Origin: CADEED01 sp963839685
Lineage (GTDB): Bacteria > Pseudomonadota > Gammaproteobacteria > Steroidobacterales > Steroidobacteraceae
DNA length: 64,000 nucleotides
Direction: 5' to 3'
Assembly: GCA_963839685.1 (NCBI GenBank)
Contig: CAWIVS010000008.1
Span: 190,290-254,289 of the forward strand
Shown here piece by piece: positions 49,725-60,722 of the stretch. Position 1 is the stretch's first letter. Each line of letters begins with the position of its first letter. The position numbers were made by a program, and so were the translations under genes. Below the pieces are notes generated by a model that searched no databases, was not told the origin of the DNA, and worked only from the letters and a program-made list of their open reading frames with translations.

Positions 49725-49812
49725 GCCTAACAAATCGCTGGAGCGCACGCGTGAGAGATAAAGTGCCAAGCTCATACGACGGCGCGCGCGGCGCTCAGCT
49801 CAACCGTTAGGC
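49725..49812 (+). repeat. attC site 4
   Basis: R'' GCCTAAC to R' GTTAGGC, 88 bases, with arms GAGCGC and GCGCTC. A consensus site and a good reference for the family. Confidence 0.95.
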
Positions 49813-49830
49813 GACATAGGAGTCCACAAC

Positions 49831-50208
49831 GTGCAACTTGCACCTCTCATCTGCGTTCAAGATGTCCAGGCCAGCAGCACCTGGTATCAGCGGCTGCTTG
49901 GCTGCACCAGTGGGCATGGGGGCGATGAATACGAACGGCTTGTTGCGGCAGGACAGCTCGTTCTGCAGTTGCATCGTTGGGATGTAGAACACGAACATGG
50001 TCCGCTGGGAGATCCAACTCTTCGTCCATACGGCAACGGCGTCCTGTTGTGGTTTGAATTAGACGATTTCGACGCTGCCGTAGGTCGTGCATTGGACTTG
50101 AAGGTTGAGACCATGAAGGAGCGCCACTTGAGCGAAAACGGCAACTGGGAATACTGGCTGCGCGACCCAGACGGATATACCGTTGTACTCACTAGCCCAC
50201 TTCCTTAG
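49831..50208 (+). CDS. Cassette 5: VOC family protein (glyoxalase/bleomycin-resistance fold)
   Basis: A 125-residue protein from GTG with ATAGGAG upstream. Vicinal-oxygen-chelate fold features are LICVQDVQASSTWYQRLLGC at the start, LLWFELDDFDAAVGRALDL in the middle and the closing WLRDPDGYTVVLTSP. Members include glyoxalases, dioxygenases and antibiotic-sequestering proteins such as bleomycin- and fosfomycin-resistance proteins; the ligand cannot be assigned. Its downstream attC is degenerate. Confidence 0.88.
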   Translation: MQLAPLICVQDVQASSTWYQRLLGCTSGHGGDEYERLVAAGQLVLQLHRWDVEHEHGPLGDPTLRPYGNGVLLWFELDDFDAAVGRALDLKVETMKERHLSENGNWEYWLRDPDGYTVVLTSPLP

Positions 50209-50782
50209 TCGGTTGCCGCGATGTCACTTCACAAATCACTCGAGCGCACCCGTGGGGGAAAAGCCGAAGATTGTTGGATCAGGTTGTAGAGGGCTCGCCG
50301 ACGTAGGCCGGCCACGGCGCTAAACGCGGTCGGCTCATTGCGCGGCAGGCCGTACCAATGGGTAGGTTTACGATGTCCTGCCGGCGGAGATTGTCGTTCT
50401 TCGGCGTAGGCGACTACCTTCCGAGAGCGCACACTTTCGCTGAACATTCCTCTTGACCTGAGGTCTGAATGGCCCTCCCGGCGCACCGAAACGAGCCGAT
50501 GATGTCCAGGCCTTCGCGAAGACTGCGATCCTGTCGTGGCTTGCCTGACCCTGCTTCGATCCAGCTCACTGCGCGTCAGAGATCGCGCTTGTAAAGGTAG
50601 TTTCACCGCTGTAGACACCGATGTCATCGAGTTCACTTCGGATCCAGCACGAATCCCTGTTCTTGGCGTCCGGAGGCACTCTCGTGGCTTGGACGCCGCC
50701 TAACAAATCGCCGGCGCGCACGGGTGAGAGATAACGTGCCAAGTCCATGCAGCAGTGCGCGGCGGCGTCCAGGAGATGCAAC
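50209..50782. other. Degenerate cassette: two truncated attC sites with no recognisable gene between
   Basis: A 5-prime attC remnant lies at 50227-50258 (ACAAATCACTCGAGCGCAC, then CCGTG). A second, at 50698-50769, starts with a perfect R'' GCCTAAC and follows the family until GCGCGGCGGCG, where it lacks the final GTTAGGC and runs directly into the next gene. The 440 bases between them contain only open frames without coding character on either strand. Confidence 0.7.
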
Positions 50783-50968
50783 ATGAAGCCATTCAGCCTC
50801 ATAGCAGCTGTCGTATTCGCGCTCGTCGCGCTGTTGCAATTGGTGCGCTTCGTATTGGCGTGGCCAGTCGTCATTAACGGCATCAACATTCCTCAATGGG
50901 CAAGCGTGATCGCATTCCTGGTGGCGACGGGACTAGCGGTCATGGTTTGGCGGGAAGCGCGCCAATGA
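50783..50968 (+). CDS. Cassette 6: two-helix small membrane protein
   Basis: A 61-residue protein with AGGAG seven bases before the ATG. Two transmembrane helices are visible: FSLIAAVVFALVALLQLVRF and ASVIAFLVATGLAVMVW, separated by a short periplasmic loop (PVVINGINIPQW). It ends with WREARQ. From general familiarity such proteins are common in integron cassettes, but no function is known. Its upstream attC has lost the R' end and no attC follows it. Confidence 0.75.
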   Translation: MKPFSLIAAVVFALVALLQLVRFVLAWPVVINGINIPQWASVIAFLVATGLAVMVWREARQ

Positions 50969-51015
50969 ATGCACGGCCTGACACCTGTATACGTGACACG
51001 CGGTGACGCCTGACC

Positions 51016-51486
51016 ATGCAGACGATCTACGAAGCCGCGGGTGGTGACGAAGGGCTGCTAAGACTGGCAAGCGCGTGGCACGCCCTCGTGTTGAAGGACG
51101 AAGTGGTTAGCCATGCGTTTAGCCACGGTTTCCACCCGCAGCACTGCGAGCGCCTTGCCGCGTACTGGGCGGAAGCTCTCGGTGGGCCAACGACCTACTC
51201 GGCCCGGTATGGTGATGAGACCTCTGTCGTCCGGATTCACAGCGGCAACGGGCCGCACGAGGAGATGGATCAGCGGGGGATCGCCTGTTTCGATCAGGCG
51301 CTGAAAGATGCCGGTCTCGCGAGCGATGAGCGTCTCCGACGCGTGCTGCACGATTACTTCGCTTGGGCCACGACTACCACGATGGGTCGTTACCCCAACT
51401 CGGCGGAGGACGTACCGAATGGCTTGCACATCCCGAAGTGGTCTTGGCAAGGACTCGTCAGTGGGGGAAGACCCAGCGCGAAGTGA
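51016..51486 (+). CDS. Truncated hemoglobin-like globin
   Basis: A 156-residue protein with the group II truncated hemoglobin pattern: MQTIYEAAGGDEGLLRLASA with the following WHALV, then VVSHAFSHGFHPQHCERLAA leading into YWAEALGGP, where the proximal His is expected, and the C-terminal helices (RRVLHDYFAWATTTTM). Heme-based oxygen or NO chemistry is typical. It lies in the array but has no attC directly before or after it, so its cassette borders have been lost. It ends 10 bases before the chimeric gene. Confidence 0.85.
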   Translation: MQTIYEAAGGDEGLLRLASAWHALVLKDEVVSHAFSHGFHPQHCERLAAYWAEALGGPTTYSARYGDETSVVRIHSGNGPHEEMDQRGIACFDQALKDAGLASDERLRRVLHDYFAWATTTTMGRYPNSAEDVPNGLHIPKWSWQGLVSGGRPSAK

Positions 51487-51496
51487 GGCTTACGTA

Positions 51497-51853
<357 letters not shown>

Positions 51854-51942
51854 AGTGCCAGGCCCAAGCAGCCGTAGCCGCGGCGCTCAGCTCAACCGTT
51901 AGACTTCTCAGAATCCTGGGTGATTCGCTTCGGAGGCATTCC

Positions 51943-52527
51943 ATGGCAACCCCGATCATCAAGACCGCTGCAGCATCCGATGAAGCGCAAGCCATTGCTG
52001 TCGTGGTGCTGGCGTTTAGCTCGGACCCTGCGGCGCGTTGGACTTGGCCTGACCCGCAGCAGTACCTCCTGCATTTCCCCAACTTCGTCAAGGCGTTTGG
52101 CGGCAAGGCGTTTGCCCACGGGAGTGCTTATTACATTGACGGCTACGCAGGTGCGGCGCTGTGGCTGCCGCCCGAGGTTCACCCAGACGAAGATTCGATG
52201 ATGGCTCTGCTGAATCGCACCGGGTCCGCGCTGGTGCAAAAGGACGGCTCGGCGCTCTTCGAACAGATGGGGCGCTACCACCCGAAGGAGCCACATTGGT
52301 TCTTGCCGTTCATTGGGATCGATCCGCTCCAGCAGGGCAAAGGGTACGGCTCGGCGTTGATGCAACACGCTCTTGCCCCGTGCGATCGCGACCACACGCT
52401 GGCCTATCTGGAGTCCTCCAACCCAAAGAACGTTCCACTCTATGAACGGCACGGGTTTGAGTTGCTGGGCACCATCCAGGTGGGAACGTCGCCGCCTATC
52501 TTTCCGATGCTCCGCAAACCGCGATGA
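51943..52527 (+). CDS. Cassette 8: GNAT family N-acetyltransferase
   Basis: A 194-residue protein starting MATPIIKTAAASDEAQAI. The acetyl-CoA site is FIGIDPLQQGKGYGSALMQH, and the C-terminal strand and helix read LESSNPKNVPLYERHGFELL. GNAT proteins are frequent cassette cargo; some acetylate antibiotics or toxins, but the acceptor here is unknown. After the stop, GCCTGACAACGGTTG at 52562-52576 may be the last trace of an attC. The NodT gene begins immediately on the other strand. Confidence 0.88.
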   Translation: MATPIIKTAAASDEAQAIAVVVLAFSSDPAARWTWPDPQQYLLHFPNFVKAFGGKAFAHGSAYYIDGYAGAALWLPPEVHPDEDSMMALLNRTGSALVQKDGSALFEQMGRYHPKEPHWFLPFIGIDPLQQGKGYGSALMQHALAPCDRDHTLAYLESSNPKNVPLYERHGFELLGTIQVGTSPPIFPMLRKPR

Positions 52528-52577
52528 CTGATGCGTTGTATGACCGAATCGGCACGCGATGCGCCTGACAACGGTTG

Positions 52578-53998
52578 CTATTCTTTCCAGCCGCCGCCGA
52601 GGGCTTGATACAGCTGCACCAGGTTCGCGGCACCCGCCAGCCGCGTCACGATCAACGCCCGCTGCGCGTCGTACATGTCGCGTTGCGCGATCAATGACCC
52701 CAGGTAGCTGTCGACGCCACCGCGGTAACGCATGTCGGCAAGTCGGTAGCTCGATTCAGCGGCGCGCGTCAGCGCCTCCTGCGCACGCAATTGGTCCTCG
52801 AGCGTGGAGCGCGCGATCAGCGCATCGGCCACTTCGCGGAACGCCACCTGGATGGCCAGCTCGTAGCGCGCGACTTCGATGCGCTTGCGCACGTTGGCAA
52901 GATCGAGCCCGGCCTTGTTGGCGCCGCCCGCGAAGATGGGCAGACGAACCTGCGGCACGAAATTCCAGGCGGCGTGTCCGGCCTGGAACAGCGTCGACAG
53001 ATCGTCGCTGGCATTGCCGTAGAAACCGGTGAGCTCGATGCTCGGGAAAAACGCGGCGCGCGCCGCGCCAATGTTGGCGTTCTCGGCCTTGAGCGCATGC
53101 TCGGCCGCGCGCACGTCCGGGCGCCTCACCAGCAATTCCGCCGGCAGCCCCGCGGGAAGTTCCTTGCCAAACGTCTGCGCTTCCATGTCGCGCGCCGCCT
53201 GGCCGGTTTCGGGCGGCAGGGGCTCGCCGATGAGCAAGCGCGAGTGCGTTGCGGTCGAAGGTCACGCGTCGCGTCTGCTGCGCGATGTCGACTTCGGCTT
53301 CGCGCCACAACGATTCCGAGCGGTGCAGTTCGATTTCGCCGGACACGCCCTGGTCGAAGCGCAGCTTGGTCAGGTCGTAGGACTTGCGCTGGCTGTCGCG
53401 CGTGTCGTAGGCCAGTTGCAGCAGGTCGCGATCGGCGATCAAAGTCAGCCAGGCGTTGGCGACCTCGGAGACCAGCAACAGCTGCGCGGCGGTGCGATTT
53501 TCCTCGACGGCGAAGTAGTCCTCGAGGGCGGCATTGCGCAGGCTGCGCACCCGGCCGAACAGATCGAGCTCGAATTGCGACGTCGAGAACCCGGCGGAAT
53601 ACGCGCGCGTGAGGTCGCTCTCGCCGCTCAGTGTCAACGAGCCGGGCGTGCGCTGGACTGTTGGCCGTACCGCCAGCTTCGATGGTTGGCACGAGATCGG
53701 CGCGCTGGATGCGGTACTGTGCACGCGCCGCCTCCACGTTGAGCGTGGCGATGCGCAGGTCGCGATTGTTCACCAATGCCCGCGCAATCAGGTCCTGCAG
53801 CTCCGGATCCGGGAAGAATTCCTTCCAGCCTGTTTCTGCAGCTGGACTGTCCGCCGGCGTCGCCGTGGCAGTGGCCTGCGCATCCTCATAAGCCGCCGGC
53901 ACCGGCGCGGCGGGCTGCTCGTACTTCGGCGCCATGGTGCAGGCCGCCAACGTGGCGACAATGCCGGCCGCCAGCGCCATCAAGGCGAAAGGCTTCAA
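52578..53998 (-). CDS. RND efflux outer-membrane factor, NodT/OprM family lipoprotein (two frameshifts)
   Basis: About 473 codons with shifts near 53665 and 53240. The lipoprotein signal ends LAAC. OprM-family repeats are visible: ELQDLIARALVNNRDLRIAT, QFELDLFGRVRSLRNAALED, ELLVRRPDVRAAEHALKAEN and the C-terminal YRGGVDSYLGSLIAQRDMYD. It forms the trimeric outer-membrane channel of the pump encoded upstream (nine bases from the inner-membrane gene). It is the last gene of the marR-MFP-RND-OMF operon and abuts the right end of the integron array. Confidence 0.9.
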
Positions 53999-54007
53999 GT
54001 GCTAGGC

Positions 54008-57000
54008 TCATGTCGTGCTCGCGTACGGCACGTCGGCCGGGGTCTCGTCGACCTTCATCGTGACGGGCTTCACGTGGAAGCGACGCAGCACGACGACGAA
54101 GAACACGGGCACGAAGAACACCGCCAGGAAGGTCGAGAACAACATGCCGCCGATGACGCCGGTGCCCACGGCGTGCTGCGCGCCTGAGCCCGCGCCACTG
54201 GCCAATGCCAGCGGCATCACGCCAGACATGAAGGCCAGCGAGGTCATGAGAATGGGCCGCAGGCGTTGTTTGGCGGCGTGCACCACGGTTTCGACCAGGT
54301 CGGCGCCGTGGTCGAAACCTTCCTTGGCGAATTCCACGATGAGAATGGCGTTCTTGGCGGCAAGGCCGATGGTCACGAGCAGGCCGACCTGGAAATAGGC
54401 GTCATTGGTGAGCCCGCGCCCGAGGGTGGCGATCACCGCGCCGATGACGCCCAGCGGCACCACCAACAGTACTGTCACGGGGATCGACCAGCTTTCGTAC
54501 AGCGCCGCCAGGCACAGGAACACGATGGCCAGCGACAGCGCATAAAGCAGCGGCGCCTGCGAGCCGGACTTTTTCTCTTCGAACGACAGGCCGTTCCATT
54601 CGAGGCCGATGCCGGCCGGTAGTTTGGCGACGATTTCTTCCATGGCGGCCATGGCTTCGCCGGAACTGTGCCCCGGCGCCGGCGCACCCTGGATCTGGTA
54701 GGCCGGCACGCCGTTGAAGCGCGTGAGTTTCTGTGGCCCGTAGGTCCACTCGCCGTGGCCGATCGCCGAGAACGGCACCATGCCGCCCTGCGCATTGCGC
54801 ACGTACCAGCGATTGAGGTCCTCGGGCTGCATGCGCGAGCCCGAGTCGCCCTGCACGTACACGCGCTTGACGCGGCCGCGATCGATGAAGTCGTTCACGT
54901 AAGTCGACGCCCAGCCGGTCTGCAGCGTCTGGTTGATGTCGGCGATGGAGACCCCGAGTGCGCTGGCCTTCTCGCGATCGATGTCGAGCTTGAACTGCGG
55001 CGCGTCTTCGACGCCGTTGGGACGCACGCCGGTGAGCCGTGGATCCTTGGCGGCCTCACCCAACATCTGGTTGCGCGCGGCCAGGAACGCCTCGCGCGAC
55101 AGGCCGCCGCGATTCTGCAGCATCATGTCGAAGCCGGCGGTGTTGCCGAGCTCCAGCACCGCGGGCGGCGGGACAGCAATAATGTTGGCCTCCTTGATGC
55201 TGGAGAAATACTTGTTGGCCCGCGCCAGCAACGCCGGCATCTGCTGCGACGCCTTGGTGCGATCGTCCCAGTCGTGCAGCTTGATGAACAACAGGCCCGA
55301 GTTCTGGCCGGTGCCGGCGAAGTTGAAGCCGTTCACCGTGAGCACACCTTCGACGGTGTCCTTCTCATGCTCAGCCAAGTACTGCTGCGCCTGGTCGAGC
55401 GCCGCCCAGGTGCGTTCCTTGGAGGCACCAGGCGGTGTCTGTACCTGGCCGTACATGAAACCCGTGTCTTCATTGGGCAGGAATGACGAGGGAATACGCG
55501 TGAACAGCAGACCCATCGCAACCACTATGCCCTAGGTACACCAGCATCGAGCGGCCGGTGCGTCCCAGCATGGCATCGAGACCGGAGGCGTGTCTCGCAC
55601 GGCCGCGGTCGAACCACTTGTTGAACCACTTGAAGAACCCGGTGTGCTCCACGTGGCCCGACGGCGGCAGCGGCTTGAGGATGGTGGCGCACAGCGCCGG
55701 CGTCAGGATCAGCGCCACCAGCACCGACAGGCCCATCGCCGACACCAGCGTGATGGAGAATTGCCGGTAGATCACGCCGATGGAGCCACCGAAGAAGGCC
55801 ATGGGCACGAACACCGCGGCCAACACCAGCGCGATGGCCACCAGCGCGCCGGTGATCTGGTCCATGGATTTGCGCGTGGCTTCACGCGGTCCCAGGCCCT
55901 CCTCGGACATCACGCGCTCGACGTTCTCCACCACCACGATGGCGTCGTCCACCAGCAAGCCGATGGATAGCGCCATGCCGAACATGGTCAGGGTATTGAT
56001 CGAGAAGCCGAAGGCCGCGAGGATGCCGAAGGTTCCCAACAACACCACGGGCACGGCGATGGTCGGAATGAGCGTCGCCCGCGCGTTCTGCAGGAACAGG
56101 TACATGACCAGGAACACCAGCACCACGGCCTCGAACAGCGTCTTGACCACTTCCTTGATCGACGTGCGCACGAAGGGCGTGGTGTCGAGTGGATAGACCA
56201 CCTCGAAGCCGCGCGGGAAGAACGGCGCGAGGCCGATCGAGGGTCTCGTGGATGCCCTTGACGGTCTCGAGCGCGTTCTGGCCCGCCGCCAGGCGGATCG
56301 CGACGCCGGCCGCGGGTTTGCCGTTGTACTTGGTGTCGCGGATGTAGCTTTCGGAATTGAGCGCGACGCGCGCCACGTCGCCGATGCGCACCTGCGAACC
56401 GTCGGGATTGACGCGCAGCAGGATGTTGCGGAACTGTTCGGGCGTGGACAGGCGCGTCGGGCCGATGATGCTGGCGTTGATGGCCTGCCCGGGCGCGGCC
56501 GGCAGGCCGCCGATCGCGCCCACCGACACCTGCACGTTCTGCGCACGGATGGCCGCGACCACGTCGCCGGTGGTCAACCCGTAGTTGTTGAGCCGGGACG
56601 GATCCACCCAGATGCGCATGGCGTACTGCGAGCCGAAGATGGTCACGTCGCCCACGCCCTTGGTGCGATTGAGCGGATCCAGCAGGTTGGTGGCAACGTA
56701 GTCGGTGAGATCCTCGTTGCTCATGCTGTTGTCGGTGGAGATGAAGCCCAGCACGATGAGGAAGTTGCGCGCCGGTTTGTTCACGCGCACGCCGGCCTGC
56801 TGGACTTCCTGCGGCAGGTTCGGCATGGCGAGCTGCAGCTTGTTCTGCACCTGCACCTGCGCGACATCCGGATCGGTACCGATCGAGAACGTCAGCGTGA
56901 TGGTCGCGGTGCCGTCGGCCTGCGCGTCGGCAGTCATGTAGTCGAGATTGTCGATGCCGTTGAGCTGCTGCTCGATGACCTGCACCACCGTGTCCTGCAG

Positions 57001-57171
57001 CGTCTGCGCCGAGGAACCCGGGTAGTTGACGTTGATGCCGATGGTGGGCGGCGCAATCGCGGGAAACTGCCGGATAGGCAGGGTGAAGACCGCGAGGGTG
57101 CCCGCGATCATGATGATGATGGCGATCACCCACGCGAAGATCGGCCGGTCGATGAAGAAGCGCGAAAGCAT
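54008..57171 (-). CDS. RND multidrug efflux permease, HAE1 (AcrB/MexB) type (two frameshifts)
   Basis: About 1054 codons, the normal length for HAE1 transporters, with shifts near 56240 and 55530. The N-terminus MLSRFFIDRPIFAWVIAIII is diagnostic. The TM4 proton-relay pair is in GLLVDDAIVVVENVERVMSE, and the TM10-12 signature is AAKNAILIVEFAKEG. Periplasmic porter segments are intact in the respective frames. It pumps amphiphilic compounds out using the proton gradient, with the fusion protein and NodT channel encoded beside it. Confidence 0.93.
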
Positions 57172-57183
57172 GCGAGCCCCGGT

Positions 57184-58399
57184 TTAGCGCTTGGCGACGT
57201 CGTTGGCGGTGTCGGCGTGCATGTCGGTGCTGCCCTTCTGCTGGGCCAGCTCTTCGGCGGCCGGCACGGGTTTCACGGGCGAACCCGGCTTCGCCTTCTG
57301 CAGTCCGTCCACGATCACGCGATCGCCGGCCGTGAGCCCGGCGGTGATGAGCCATTCGCCCTTGATGGTGCGATCGGCGGTGACCACGCGCTCCGCCACC
57401 TTGTCATCCTTGTCGACGATGAGCACCGTGGCTTCGCCGCGCGGATTGTGCGAGACACCGCGCTGCGGGACGAGCAACGCCGCGGAGCGGGTGCCCTGCG
57501 CCAGCTGCGCGCGCACGAACATGCCGGGCAACAATTCACGGCGCGGGTTGGGGAATACCGCGCGCAGCAACACCGAGCCCGTGCTCGGATCCACCGACGC
57601 TTCCGACACCTTGAGCCGGCCGCGCTCGGCATAGACGCTGCCATCTTCGAGCGTGAGGCTGACTTCAGCCTGGTTCTTGTCGTCCTTGACCAGTTCACCG
57701 GCCGCGAGCTGGCGCTGCAGGCGCAGCATCTCGGTGGACGACTGCGCGATGTCGACGTAGATGGGATCGAGCTGCTGCACGGTGGCGAGCGGGCTTTGCT
57801 GTCCGCTGGTGACCAGCGCACCCTCGGTGACCAGCGTGCGCCCGATCTGGCCATTGATCGGCGACAACACCTGCGTGTACACCACGTTGATGCGCGCGGC
57901 ATCGACGGCGGCGCGCGCCGAAGCCACGTCCGCCTCCGCGCGTGCGCGTGAGGCGATGGCGTCATCATTCTCCTGTTTCGAGACCGCATTGGCCGTCGAT
58001 CAGCGGCGCGTAACGCTCTTCCAGCAGTCGCGCGGAGACCGCCTGCGCCTCGGCACGCTTGAGTGCCGCCTGGGCGGACGACAGCGCCGCGCGATAACTG
58101 CCGGCGTCGATCTGGAACAACTGCTCGCCGGCCTTGACCTCGGAGCCTTCGGCGAACAGGCGCTTCTGCACGATGCCCGTGACCTGCGGACGTACTTCGG
58201 CGACGCGAAATGCCGTGGTGCGTCCTGGCAGCTGATCGGTGATGGCGACCGAGCGTGCCTTGAGCGTGATGATGCTGACCTCGGGCGGCGGTGGCGGCCC
58301 ATCCTGATCCTTCCCGCAGGCGGACAGCAGCAGCGCGGCCGCCGCCAGCGTCAACGACGCAAGCAACCCGGCGTGGGCCAGGCGGTCATTCTTTTTCAT
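57184..58399 (-). CDS. RND efflux membrane fusion protein, AcrA/MexA type (one frameshift)
   Basis: About 405 codons with a shift near 57990. The lipoprotein signal ends LLLSAC, and a Pro-rich linker follows. The lipoyl half-motif is EVRPQVTGIVQKRLFAEGSE and the second half is INVVYTQVLSPINGQIGRTL, with the helical hairpin between them (ENDDAIASRARAEADVASAR). The C-terminal membrane-proximal domain contains GDRVIVDGLQK. The gene overlaps the marR gene by 14 bases and precedes the permease gene by 12 bases. Confidence 0.92.
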
Positions 58400-58877
58400 C
58401 GCGTGCTCCGTTGGCCAGCATGCGGCTCAGGAAATCGTTGAGTTGCACCAGCTCGTCTTTCTTGAAGCCGTCCAGGTGCACGTGCATGCCGTCGACCACG
58501 ATGGGCCAGATCTTGTTGGCAACCTTGCGGCCCTTGGCGGTGAGATGCAGGTGCACGACGCGGCGATCGGCTTCACTGCGTTCGCGACGCAGCAGATCCT
58601 TTTCCTCGAGGCGATCGAGCATGCGCGACATCGAGGCAAAGCCCACCTGGCTGACGCGCGCGAGCCCGGCCACCGTGTCGGCGCGCTTGAGCCACAACAT
58701 GAGCACCGGCTCCCATTGCATGCCGGTGAGCTCGAGCGCCTGCATGTGGGTGTCGACGCGCCGCATCAGCGAGCTGGTCACGAACTTGAGCTGCCGGCAG
58801 ATCATGCGATGAGTGTTGTCCTCGGGCGGCGGAACCGGCTCGCTGTGTTCGCGTGAACGACGCAATGCTGCTGGCAT
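58386..58877 (-). CDS. MarR family transcriptional regulator of the efflux operon
   Basis: 163 residues from MPAALRRSREHSEP; a longer form to 58928 would start inside the likely promoter. The winged helix shows MQWEPVLMLWLKRADTVAGL, then RVSQVGFASMSRMLDRLEEK (recognition helix) and the wing DRRVVHLHLTAKG. MarR proteins usually repress their own operon and release DNA when bound to small ligands. The overlap with the fusion-protein gene supports one transcript and local control. Confidence 0.88.
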   Translation of the reverse strand: MPAALRRSREHSEPVPPPEDNTHRMICRQLKFVTSSLMRRVDTHMQALELTGMQWEPVLMLWLKRADTVAGLARVSQVGFASMSRMLDRLEEKDLLRRERSEADRRVVHLHLTAKGRKVANKIWPIVVDGMHVHLDGFKKDELVQLNDFLSRMLANGARDEKE

Positions 58878-58919
58878 GGCTGCGGGAGACCTCAAGGCTG
58901 GGACCGGTAGCATTTCGTG

Positions 58920-58938
58920 TGCATGCAATATTTGTCAA
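58920..58938 (-). promoter_or_regulatory. Candidate promoter and operator of the marR-efflux operon
   Basis: On the minus strand TTGACA (58933-58938) is a consensus -35 box. Just downstream sits the perfect 8-bp palindrome TGCATGCA (58920-58927), a candidate MarR operator. No good -10 hexamer was found at 16-18 bases, so the promoter call is tentative. Confidence 0.4.
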
Positions 58939-59152
58939 GGCAATTAGTTCACGGGCAAATGCTTAGGGCCTGCGTGTCCGGCTCGTGGGCAGATCCAGGT
59001 TTTCCGGCGCCAGCCCGCTGATTCGCAAGGCATTTGCGTGAAAGCCAGGTGGTTCCAGCGTCTGCCGCGGTGCGACAGATTGGTTCAGCTTACGAATCGG
59101 ATAGAAACCGTGAATGCATTGCAGCCACGTTTGCGTTTCAAATGACACAACA

Positions 59153-59437
59153 ATGAACCACCGCCAGATCCCTACCCTCGACTGGGAAGACGTCCGCTAC
59201 TTCATCGCCATGGCGCGTCACGGAACACTGCTGGGCGCTGCGCGCAACCTGCACGTGACTACCGGCGCAGTCCTTGGCCGGCTGGAAAGCCTGGAGACGG
59301 CCCTGGGATGTGCGCTGTTCACGCGCAACGCCGGCACACTCACGCTGAATGCCGACGGCGCCGCGGCGCTGGCTGAAGCCGCGCAGATGGAAATGGCCGC
59401 GGGCTCACTCACCCAGAAACGCGCGTGGTGCCGATGA
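59153..59437 (+). pseudogene. Truncated LysR family regulator (DNA-binding domain only)
   Basis: A product of about 94 residues containing the LysR winged helix: DWEDVRYFIAMARHGTLLGA, then HVTTGAVLGRLESLETALGC and the wing LFTRNAGTLTLNADGAAAL. The reading ends after EMAAGSLTQKRAWCR, and the roughly 200-residue effector domain is absent; the MFS gene starts only 50 bases later. This is either a deletion derivative or an orphan DNA-binding domain. A frameshift alone cannot explain it because there is no room for the missing domain. Confidence 0.8.
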
Positions 59438-59486
59438 GGTTGACGGGAGATTGGCAGTGCTGCGCAGCGTCACGGATGGTGGCGGC

Positions 59487-60722
59487 GTGAGCGACTCTCA
59501 TCCGATAGCGGGATTTGATCGGCGCGCCCTGCTGTTCATGGCGGCCGCGGCGGCCATCCTCATGATCACCATGGGGATGCGCCAGTCGCTGGGGCTGTTC
59601 ATTGCTCCCATCATCGACAGCACGCACGTCGGCTACGCCGCCATGAGTTTCGCGATGGCTGTCGGCCAACTCATGTGGGGCGTGGCGCAACCGACCTTCG
59701 GCGCCCTCGCCGATCGCTTCGGCCCGTACCGTGTGCTGCTCGCCGGCGCGCTGATGATGGCCGTAGGCTCGGCGCTGACGCCGCTCGCCACCAGTGAATT
59801 CGCGCTCATCATGAGCATCGGTGTGCTCACCGCGGCCGGCGCGGGCGCTGGCAGTTTCGGCGTCCTGATTGGCGTGGTCGCGAATCGTGTGCCGGCCCAC
59901 AAGCGGTCCGTCGCCTCCGGATTCGTCAATGCCGGGGGCAGCCTCGGGCAATTCGTGTTCGCGCCACTCAACCAGCTGCTGATCTCCAGCATTACCTGGA
60001 TGGGCGCGATGTGGGGCATGGCGATCGCGGCGCTCGCCACGGTGCCGCTCGCGCGGCTGTTGACGCGTCCAGGGACGGCTTCGACCGCGGGCTCCGTGCA
60101 GGGCGCCAGCGCGCTCAGCATGCGCGAGCAACTCGCCATTGCGGCGCGCGACAAGAGCTACTGGTGCCTGCACGCCGGTTTCTTCACCTGCGGCTTTCAC
60201 ATCGCTTTTCTCGTCACTCACCTGCCGGGCGAGGTGCAATTGTGCAGCCTGCCCGCGACGGTGGCGGCGACCTCGATATCCATCATCGGCCTCGCCAACG
60301 TCGCCGGCAGCCTGTGGGCGGGCTGGGCGGGCGGTGTGTTCCGCATGAAGTACCTGCTGTTCGCAAACTACTTCTCACGCGCGGTGGTCATCGCCATCTA
60401 CCTGGCGGCGCCCAAGACGCCGTTGACCTTCTACCTGTTCGCCGCCGCGCTGGGCTTCACCTGGCTGGCGACGGTACCGCCCACCGCCGGTCTCATCGGC
60501 AAGTTGTTTGGCGTGCGGTATCTGGCCACGCTGTTTGGCCTCGCGACCTTCACGCACCAGATCGGCGCCTTCTTCGGTGCCTGGCTCGGTGGCCTCGCGC
60601 TGGTGCGCTTCGGCGACTACTCGTGGATGTGGTATGCGGACATTGCGCTGGCGCTCGCCGCCGCGTTCGTGAACCTGCCGATCCGGGAGGCGCGGCTCGA
60701 GCCGGTCGCTGTGCCGGCGTAG
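59487..60722 (+). CDS. MFS transporter
   Basis: A 411-residue protein from GTG with 12 predicted helices. The helix 2-3 loop motif is GALADRFGPYRVLLAGALMM, and ANRVPAHKRSVASGFVNAGG resembles the oxalate/formate- or YbfB-like MFS group. The substrate is not identifiable. It directly follows the truncated LysR gene and ends flush against the convergent DUF1501 gene, with no base between the two stop codons. Confidence 0.88.
   Translation: MSDSHPIAGFDRRALLFMAAAAAILMITMGMRQSLGLFIAPIIDSTHVGYAAMSFAMAVGQLMWGVAQPTFGALADRFGPYRVLLAGALMMAVGSALTPLATSEFALIMSIGVLTAAGAGAGSFGVLIGVVANRVPAHKRSVASGFVNAGGSLGQFVFAPLNQLLISSITWMGAMWGMAIAALATVPLARLLTRPGTASTAGSVQGASALSMREQLAIAARDKSYWCLHAGFFTCGFHIAFLVTHLPGEVQLCSLPATVAATSISIIGLANVAGSLWAGWAGGVFRMKYLLFANYFSRAVVIAIYLAAPKTPLTFYLFAAALGFTWLATVPPTAGLIGKLFGVRYLATLFGLATFTHQIGAFFGAWLGGLALVRFGDYSWMWYADIALALAAAFVNLPIREARLEPVAVPA

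Noticed and set aside
50229..50636. A 135-codon minus-strand frame in the degenerate cassette
   Set aside because: Arg/Ser-rich, no ribosome site, and it begins and ends in attC remnants; no protein character.
56248..57951. A 567-codon open frame on the plus strand
   Set aside because: It is the antisense of the efflux permease and fusion-protein genes with shadow composition.
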